A DNA stretch of 19,996 bases from an uncultured Lachnospiraceae bacterium (GTDB lineage Bacteria > Bacillota > Clostridia > Lachnospirales > Lachnospiraceae): assembly GCA_934394615.1 (NCBI GenBank), contig CAKRRJ010000043.1, forward strand, positions 1-19,996, given 5' to 3'. Position 1 is the stretch's first letter. Every line of letters starts with the position of its first letter. Of the stretch, positions 15,541-19,996 are shown in pieces. The position numbers were made by a program, and so were the translations under genes. The notes under the pieces were generated by a model. It was given only the letters and a program-made list of their open reading frames with translations, was not told where the DNA came from and made no database searches.

Positions 15541-16792
15541 GCAATCTCTCCTCGATCTCATCAATAAACGTTTCCGACAGCCCCGCCTTCACAAGCATGG
15601 CCCGCTGATAATCCGGAAGCGTAAACTCTTCTCCGGCAAACAGGCGGAGCATGTAGTTTTTGATAATGCCGCTGATGCGGTAATTATCCAGAATATTCGC
15701 GCCAACAATGCGTTTTCCGTCCAGAACCAGCCGCACATACAGGCTGCCTTCAAGGCTGCCATACTCCAGCACTTCGCCGGTCAGGCGGTTGTCGCCAAAA
15801 CCGATAAAATCCATATTCATGAAATGGGTGATGTTGTGAAGGATGTTTCCTTTATAAGCAGCATCCTGTCCTGCCATGTTGGCACCTGCCGTCTCGCCCT
15901 GGTGATTCGCGTTCGCCCACAGGCCGATGATCTGGTTCTGCCCGCTCTCAATGTTATTGCCCTCACAGCAGTCACCCGCAGCATACACACCCGGAACCGA
16001 AGTCCGCATGTGGTCATCCACGATGATGCCGCGTCCGATTGCCACCTCATCCTGCACCGTCTCCGTAATGGCGCGGGTTCCGATGCAGAGTCCCACGATA
16101 TCCACCGGAACACGGCTTCCATCAGTCAGCACCGCGGTCTTCTGCCCGTCTTCCACTTCCATGTGGTCGATGGTCGCGCCGAATTTCAGGTGCACGCCCT
16201 GTGCTTTCACGCGTTTTTCGATCTCCGCGGAAACTTCCGGATAGGCTGCCAGCGGGAAGATGTTCTTTGCAAGATCCAGAAGCCAGGTCTCAATACCGAA
16301 TTTATGTAAGACTTCAACCACCTTAATGCCTGCCATGGACGCGCCGATCACAACCGCGTGTTTTACATCCTGTCTTTTTAACCGTTCCTTAAAGCGGATG
16401 GAATCCTCCACGGTACGCATGAGAAATGCGTCCTCCGGTTCCAGCCCTTTTACCGGCGGCGCAAACGCCCTTGCGCCGGTTGAGATGAGGATACGGTCGT
16501 AGGTCTCCATTCCGTTTTCCGTCTCCACTGTATGTTCCTGCGCATGAACCTTTTTTACGGTTTCTTTTCTCAGCTTGAACGAAATTTCTTTCTGAATCGT
16601 CTCCAGATCGCCAAACGGAAACAATCCGTCAAACTCCAGCTTTCCGAATGCGTAATACGTTGTCAGCATGGGATTATAGGGAGCCCGCTCCGTATTGCTG
16701 TATACATCGATCTCCCCATCCGCATCGTATTCACGGATGGTTTTTACCGCATGGTAACCGGCTGTTCCAAAGCCTACCACAGCATATCTCAT
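15533..16792 (-). CDS. NAD(P)/FAD-dependent oxidoreductase
   Basis: 419-aa pyridine nucleotide-disulfide oxidoreductase fold, close to NirB N-terminus/rubredoxin reductase-type proteins. FAD motif GFGTAG at 7-12, second FAD segment ILISTGARAF (about 101-110), NAD(P) motif VVIGASMAG (about 147-155, Ser where the central Gly is usual), and GVYAAGDC (about 276-283) closing the FAD site. There is no redox-active CxxC disulfide, so it likely passes electrons from NAD(P)H to the ferredoxin subunit, or the reverse. ATG with AAAGGAG 8 nt upstream, 24 bp after the aminotransferase-like gene. Tight linkage to the Mo/W enzyme and Fe-S genes indicates one NAD(P)H-linked complex. Confidence 0.92.
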   Translation of the reverse strand: MRYAVVGFGTAGYHAVKTIREYDADGEIDVYSNTERAPYNPMLTTYYAFGKLEFDGLFPFGDLETIQKEISFKLRKETVKKVHAQEHTVETENGMETYDRILISTGARAFAPPVKGLEPEDAFLMRTVEDSIRFKERLKRQDVKHAVVIGASMAGIKVVEVLHKFGIETWLLDLAKNIFPLAAYPEVSAEIEKRVKAQGVHLKFGATIDHMEVEDGQKTAVLTDGSRVPVDIVGLCIGTRAITETVQDEVAIGRGIIVDDHMRTSVPGVYAAGDCCEGNNIESGQNQIIGLWANANHQGETAGANMAGQDAAYKGNILHNITHFMNMDFIGFGDNRLTGEVLEYGSLEGSLYVRLVLDGKRIVGANILDNYRISGIIKNYMLRLFAGEEFTLPDYQRAMLVKAGLSETFIDEIEERLHG

Positions 16793-16816
16793 ACTTCTGT
16801 CTCCTTTCCCTGCCTG

Positions 16817-17995
16817 TTATTTTTTTCTGTGATCTGCCACAAACTGTGCCAGTTTTTCCATGCCCTGCTCCACCAGTGTTCTCGGGCATCCGAAGTTGAA
16901 GCGCAGGAAGTTCTCCCCGCCGCTTCCGTAAGCCGCGCCGCCGCCCACAGCAATTCCATAATGCTCTGCCAGACATTTCTGGATCTCATCGGAATGCATG
17001 CCGAGCGCGCTGCAGTCCAGCCACATCAGGTAGGTTCCCTCCGGTTTTACCGGTTTGATCTCCGGCGCATGCTCTGCCAGATACCGGATGATAAAGTCCG
17101 CCGTCTCCGTAAGGTAAATATTCTGCTCATCCACCCACTCATCTCCATAAGTGTAGCAGGCCTCCACAGCCGCGTTGGAAAGGCAGTTCGGACTCATAAG
17201 CCATGCTTCCCGAAGTGTATCGGACTGTTTTTTCTTGTATTCCGGATTCGGAATGATGCTGCAGGAAGATTCCAGTCCTGCCATGTTGAAGGTCTTGCTG
17301 ATTGCCGTGTAAGCAATGATCTTATCGTACTCATCCGCGAAACATGCAGCGGAAGTATACTGATTTCCATACAGAACTACATCACCATGGATCTCGTCGG
17401 AGAACAGCCATACAGAATATTTTTTGCAAAGCTGTACAACCCGCTCTACTTCTTCTCTTGTCCAGACACGGCCCACCGGATTATGCGGGTTGCAGAAGAT
17501 CATGGCCTTTACGCCGCCGGCGAGCTTCTTCTCAAAGTCCTCCCAGTCGATCTCATAGCGTCCGTCTTTATAGACAAGCGGGCAGTCTACCTCTTTGCGG
17601 TCCTGTGTGCGGATCGTGACAAAGAACGGATCGTAAACCGGAGTAAATACCAGAACCTCATCGCCCGGATTGGTGAATCCGCGAATGGAGAACCAGATGG
17701 AAGTTACCACGCCGCCGGACGGCAGAAACGCCTCGACCGGCAGATCCAGTCCATGACGGCGTTGATACCATGCGCGCACGGTTTCTGTGGTCTTCTTTCC
17801 GGTGGAAGTATATCCGAACAGCGGATGGTCCAGGCGCTCTTTTATGGCAGTAACCGCGTCCGGAAGCGTCGCGAAATCGGTATCGGCGATCCAGAATGGA
17901 AGCAGCCCGGTCGGCGTGCCAAATTTAAACTGTCGTTCCCATTTGATGGAATCGGTTCCCACACGGTCCCATACTTTGTCAAAATCATATTTCAT
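16817..17995 (-). CDS. PatB/MalY-type PLP-dependent C-S lyase or aminotransferase
   Basis: 392-aa fold-type I PLP enzyme of the MalY/PatB branch, which usually has cystathionine beta-lyase (C-S lyase) activity. Family signs: the N-terminal MKYDFDKVWDRVGTDSIKW, LLPFWIADTDF, GYTSTGKK, NPHNPVGRVW, Asp200 in SDEIHGD (pyridine-nitrogen contact) and Lys234 in AISKTFNMAGL (Schiff base). Length matches (~390). ATG 17995 has GGAGGT 7 nt upstream; the longer frame adds residues not seen in the family. It lies 56 bp after the GntR regulator and 24 bp before the FAD gene. Family firm; lyase rather than transaminase activity is inferred from the motifs. Confidence 0.92.
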   Translation of the reverse strand: MKYDFDKVWDRVGTDSIKWERQFKFGTPTGLLPFWIADTDFATLPDAVTAIKERLDHPLFGYTSTGKKTTETVRAWYQRRHGLDLPVEAFLPSGGVVTSIWFSIRGFTNPGDEVLVFTPVYDPFFVTIRTQDRKEVDCPLVYKDGRYEIDWEDFEKKLAGGVKAMIFCNPHNPVGRVWTREEVERVVQLCKKYSVWLFSDEIHGDVVLYGNQYTSAACFADEYDKIIAYTAISKTFNMAGLESSCSIIPNPEYKKKQSDTLREAWLMSPNCLSNAAVEACYTYGDEWVDEQNIYLTETADFIIRYLAEHAPEIKPVKPEGTYLMWLDCSALGMHSDEIQKCLAEHYGIAVGGGAAYGSGGENFLRFNFGCPRTLVEQGMEKLAQFVADHRKK

Positions 17996-18051
17996 CTCCG
18001 TACCTCCATATTCTGTATCCGCAGCGCCACACCATCTTCTTTTCCGCAGCG

Positions 18052-18783
18052 CTAACGGCAAAATTCTTCAAAATACTGTTTGTATGTCTGATAGATCCAG
18101 TCACAGTGCTGCAGCATATAAAAATATGCGTACTCCGCGTCGTGTTTTTTTACTGCCTCCAGAATATTCCTGTGCTGCTCCCGGATGATTTCTTTATAAC
18201 TTTCCTGCCGGACCGGCACAATGAGCGGAAGCGCTGTGATGGCGTTGGACGGCGGGATCGTAGTATCCCAGATCTGTTCCATGAGCGGGTTTTTCAGGAT
18301 ATCCCAGAGACAGGCGTGAAACGACTGCAGGCCGCTTCCATTTGCGATATAGGCGCGGTCCTCACTGTCTTCTGCCGTCTCACTGTCGTGCTCAAACGCG
18401 TACTCCAGGCGTTTGATGTCTTCTTCTGTTGCCATGAGTGCCGCCTGTCTGGCAATGGCCGGCTCGATCACGCGTCTTGCCCTGGTGGAATTTTCAAACT
18501 GACTCCAGTACTCCTCTGCCTGGTTGCGAAGCTCGCCCGGATCCAGAAGGCCTTTCCAGTCAACCGCGACAATGCTTCCTTTCCCCTTTCGCGTCACGAT
18601 GATACCGCTGTCGCTCAGCATTTTTAGTGCCTGCCGCACAGTCACGCGGCTTACCCCCATCAGCTCCATCAGCTCTTTTTCACTCGGAAGAAGATCTCCC
18701 TTCCTGTAAGTTCCATTCCGTACCGCATTTTTGATCTGTTCAAAGACCTGCTCATACAGTGGACTGCTGGATAATTTATTCAC
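18052..18783 (-). CDS. GntR-family regulator, FadR subfamily
   Basis: 243-aa transcription regulator. Winged-helix domain about 1-75, with PLYEQVFEQIKNAVRNGTY, LPSEKELMELMGVSRVTVRQAL and a wing TRKGKGS; an all-helical FCD ligand domain about 90-240 follows. FCD proteins use Asp/His side chains to hold a metal and small carboxylates; His residues are present near 155 and 200-220. The GTG at 18783 is chosen because AGAAGGAGAGG precedes it and it gives a normal FadR-type length; the frame runs back to 18927 through the promoter. It is the first gene of the operon and likely an autoregulated, substrate-sensing repressor. Confidence 0.92.
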   Translation of the reverse strand: MNKLSSSPLYEQVFEQIKNAVRNGTYRKGDLLPSEKELMELMGVSRVTVRQALKMLSDSGIIVTRKGKGSIVAVDWKGLLDPGELRNQAEEYWSQFENSTRARRVIEPAIARQAALMATEEDIKRLEYAFEHDSETAEDSEDRAYIANGSGLQSFHACLWDILKNPLMEQIWDTTIPPSNAITALPLIVPVRQESYKEIIREQHRNILEAVKKHDAEYAYFYMLQHCDWIYQTYKQYFEEFCR

Positions 18784-18820
18784 GATTTTCCCTCTCCTTC
18801 TCATCGCTGTATGTAGTTTC

Positions 18821-18849
18821 AGCATATAACATATATTATAATAAGTCAA
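18821..18849 (-). promoter_or_regulatory. Promoter of the gntR-redox operon
   Basis: On the minus strand, -35 TTGACT (18844-18849), a 17-bp spacer and -10 TATGCT (18821-18826). The predicted start lies about 32 nt before the GTG of the regulator gene. Confidence 0.75.
18825..18840. promoter_or_regulatory. Possible operator within the promoter spacer
   Basis: TATAA and TTATA form an inverted repeat around a 6-bp centre between -35 and -10. Placement fits autorepression by the regulator just downstream, but the sequence is AT-rich and short, so chance is possible. Confidence 0.3.
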
Positions 18850-18990
18850 GTTGCCATCCTCAGTTTCCGGCGTTTTTCCCCTTTTCCGATGGTATTTTGT
18901 CCTCACTTTTGCTGGTTCTGCACACAACTATGCTGTTTTTTTCAAAACTTGTATTAGATCCCGTTCCTTATCTTCGTGACTGCCTGTTTC

Positions 18991-19082
18991 ATACAGCACA
19001 ATTTCCTGTAAAACAAAAAAAGAACGCGGGAAAGGAACTTTTTTAGGCTGGTTCCTTCCATGCGCTCTTCCTTGTGCTGTAT
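18991..19082. repeat. 11-bp inverted repeat enclosing a terminator
   Basis: ATACAGCACAA (18991-19001) and TTGTGCTGTAT (19072-19082) are perfect complements 70 bp apart, and the terminator hairpin at 19025-19064 lies between them. The rest of the 18850-19014 spacer shows no gene on either strand. Confidence 0.55.
19015..19064 (-). terminator. Intrinsic terminator after the chorismate mutase-shikimate kinase gene
   Basis: On the minus strand GGAAGGAAC pairs with GTTCCTTTCC (one bulged base), extended by GCG/CGC across a small internal loop. After TTC comes a run of seven T (19015-19021). It lies about 45 nt past the stop codon at 19109. Confidence 0.8.
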
Positions 19083-19108
19083 TGCCATCCTTCGCCGGCA
19101 AATACCTT

Positions 19109-19912
19109 TTATGCCTGCACCGCGCTGGCTGCGATATCTAACTGAGTCAGTTTCTCCACAATCTCGCGGCAGATTTCTTCCGGAGTCTTTCCATCCGTCG
19201 GAACTACCACATCGGCTGCGGTCTCGTACATAGCCCGTCTCTTCTCCTGAAGATTCGCGATGAACTCCACGTTCATGTTGTCATTTAAGATCGGGCGCTC
19301 TGTGCTGTCTTTTACGCGATTGTAAACCGTCTCCGGAGTCGCGGTCAAAAGCACGACTCTTCCGTGCTTTCTCATGTGGTCCTTGTTATCCTCACGGACA
19401 ACCACGCCTCCGCCGCAGGATACGATCGTCTGTTTGCGCTTCTGAAGCTCAATGAGGGTGTTGCTCTCAAGGTTGCGGAAGTATACCTCGCCGTACTCCG
19501 CGAAGATCTCGGAAATGGACATGCCCTGCTTCTCCACAATAAGCTGGTCCATCTCCACATAGTTCATCTCGAGCTGGCGCTTCAGTTCTTTTGCAACCGT
19601 GCTCTTTCCCGCTCCCATGAAACCGATCAGGAAAATGTTGTAATCGAACAGTGCCTTCGCCTGGATCTTACGGCTGTTCTTTACAATGTACTTGAAGATG
19701 TTTAAGATCTCTTCCTCAAACGCGTTGTCGCCCAGCTTCTGTTTTAAGTTGTCTTCCTGCTTTTTCTCCTGTTCCGGCTGCAGGATCGGAATACCATTCT
19801 GCTTTTTGTAAGCGATGATCTCCTGGATACACTCCATACGGTCAACAAGCTGCTTGATGATGATATCGTCACACACTCCGATTTTCTTACGGATCTCCTC
19901 AATTCTGTCCAT
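19109..19912 (-). CDS. aroK: Chorismate mutase-shikimate kinase fusion
   Basis: 267-aa fusion of two shikimate-pathway activities in the cytoplasm. Residues about 1-90 form an AroQ-type chorismate mutase helix bundle: Arg8, Arg25, Lys36 and Gln84 match E. coli CM residues R11, R28, K39 and Q88, but the D48 and R51 positions are Gln (LQPEQE). Residues about 92-257 are shikimate kinase: Walker A GFMGAGKST, the shikimate-binding Asp of VEMDQLI, FRNLE, CGGG, a lid Arg in TERP and Arg226 in RRAMYET. The ATG at 19912 fits the start of the CM domain but has no good ribosome site; an in-frame GTG at 19927 is an alternative. The upstream 84 bp to the window edge hold a GTGTA/TACAC hairpin and no complete gene. 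The preceding gene is probably just outside. Confidence 0.9.
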   Translation of the reverse strand: MDRIEEIRKKIGVCDDIIIKQLVDRMECIQEIIAYKKQNGIPILQPEQEKKQEDNLKQKLGDNAFEEEILNIFKYIVKNSRKIQAKALFDYNIFLIGFMGAGKSTVAKELKRQLEMNYVEMDQLIVEKQGMSISEIFAEYGEVYFRNLESNTLIELQKRKQTIVSCGGGVVVREDNKDHMRKHGRVVLLTATPETVYNRVKDSTERPILNDNMNVEFIANLQEKRRAMYETAADVVVPTDGKTPEEICREIVEKLTQLDIAASAVQA

Positions 19913-19996
19913 TGCACATTCTGCCACTCAAAATGTGTGTAAATACACGCACATCGAGATAATATAGGTTCTCACGAACTCTACTTACTGCTTCAT

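Noticed and set aside
15440..16309. 289-codon plus-strand open frame
   Set aside because: It is antisense to the FAD oxidoreductase and the start of the Mo/W gene, with no domain or translation signals.
16532..18055. 507-codon plus-strand open frame opposite the FAD and PLP genes
   Set aside because: It is antisense to two well-identified genes with clear family motifs. It has no ribosome site or recognisable domain and arises from the codon bias of the opposite strand.
18784..18927. Upstream extension of the GntR regulator to 18927
   Set aside because: It would translate through the TTGACT/TATGCT promoter. The GTG at 18783 has a good ribosome site and gives the normal family length.

Overview
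The window looks like chromosome from a Gram-positive anaerobe of the Clostridia, most likely a Lachnospiraceae gut bacterium. The reasons are the AGGAGG-type ribosome sites on nearly every gene, TTGACA/TATAAT-type promoters, roughly 50% or slightly higher GC, and a chorismate mutase-shikimate kinase fusion, which I associate with that family. This assignment is inference from gene content. No rRNA, tRNA, CRISPR array, insertion sequence or phage gene was seen.

Region 1 (1-2058, minus strand) is a magnesium transporter gene, mgtE, behind a ~540-nt leader. The leader has a strong promoter, a 32-codon upstream ORF with a near-perfect ribosome site, a 14-bp stem that would bury that ORF's start codons, a textbook intrinsic terminator, and an 8-nt segment inside the upstream ORF complementary to one terminator arm. 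It resembles an attenuator rather than the usual M-box riboswitch.

Region 2 (2131-9439, minus strand) is a five-gene operon: an unknown four-helix membrane protein, an RND adaptor (membrane-fusion protein), an RND permease, and two adjacent TolC-like proteins, closed by a terminator. Both TolC-like proteins keep the paired helical repeats of the family but show no outer-membrane beta-barrel segments. The adaptor keeps the R-x3-L-x6-S TolC-docking motif. This looks like a tripartite-style pump adapted to a cell without an outer membrane. It is the strongest candidate for an under-described system here.

Region 3 (9478-11850, plus strand) is a divergent OmpR-type response regulator and sensor kinase. 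Three copies of a TGTGAGAAAA-like box on an 11-bp phase lie between the two divergent promoters, so the two-component system probably controls itself and the pump.

Region 4 (11870-18849, minus strand) is a probable six-gene operon: FadR-type regulator, PatB/MalY-type PLP C-S lyase, NAD(P)H/FAD oxidoreductase, cytoplasmic molybdopterin (Mo or W) oxidoreductase, four-cluster ferredoxin subunit, and alpha/beta-hydrolase. The three redox genes overlap or nearly touch and form a plausible NAD(P)H -> FAD -> Fe-S -> Mo/W chain. The substrate is unknown.

Region 5 (18991-19996, minus strand) is a chorismate mutase-shikimate kinase fusion followed by a terminator that sits inside a longer inverted repeat.
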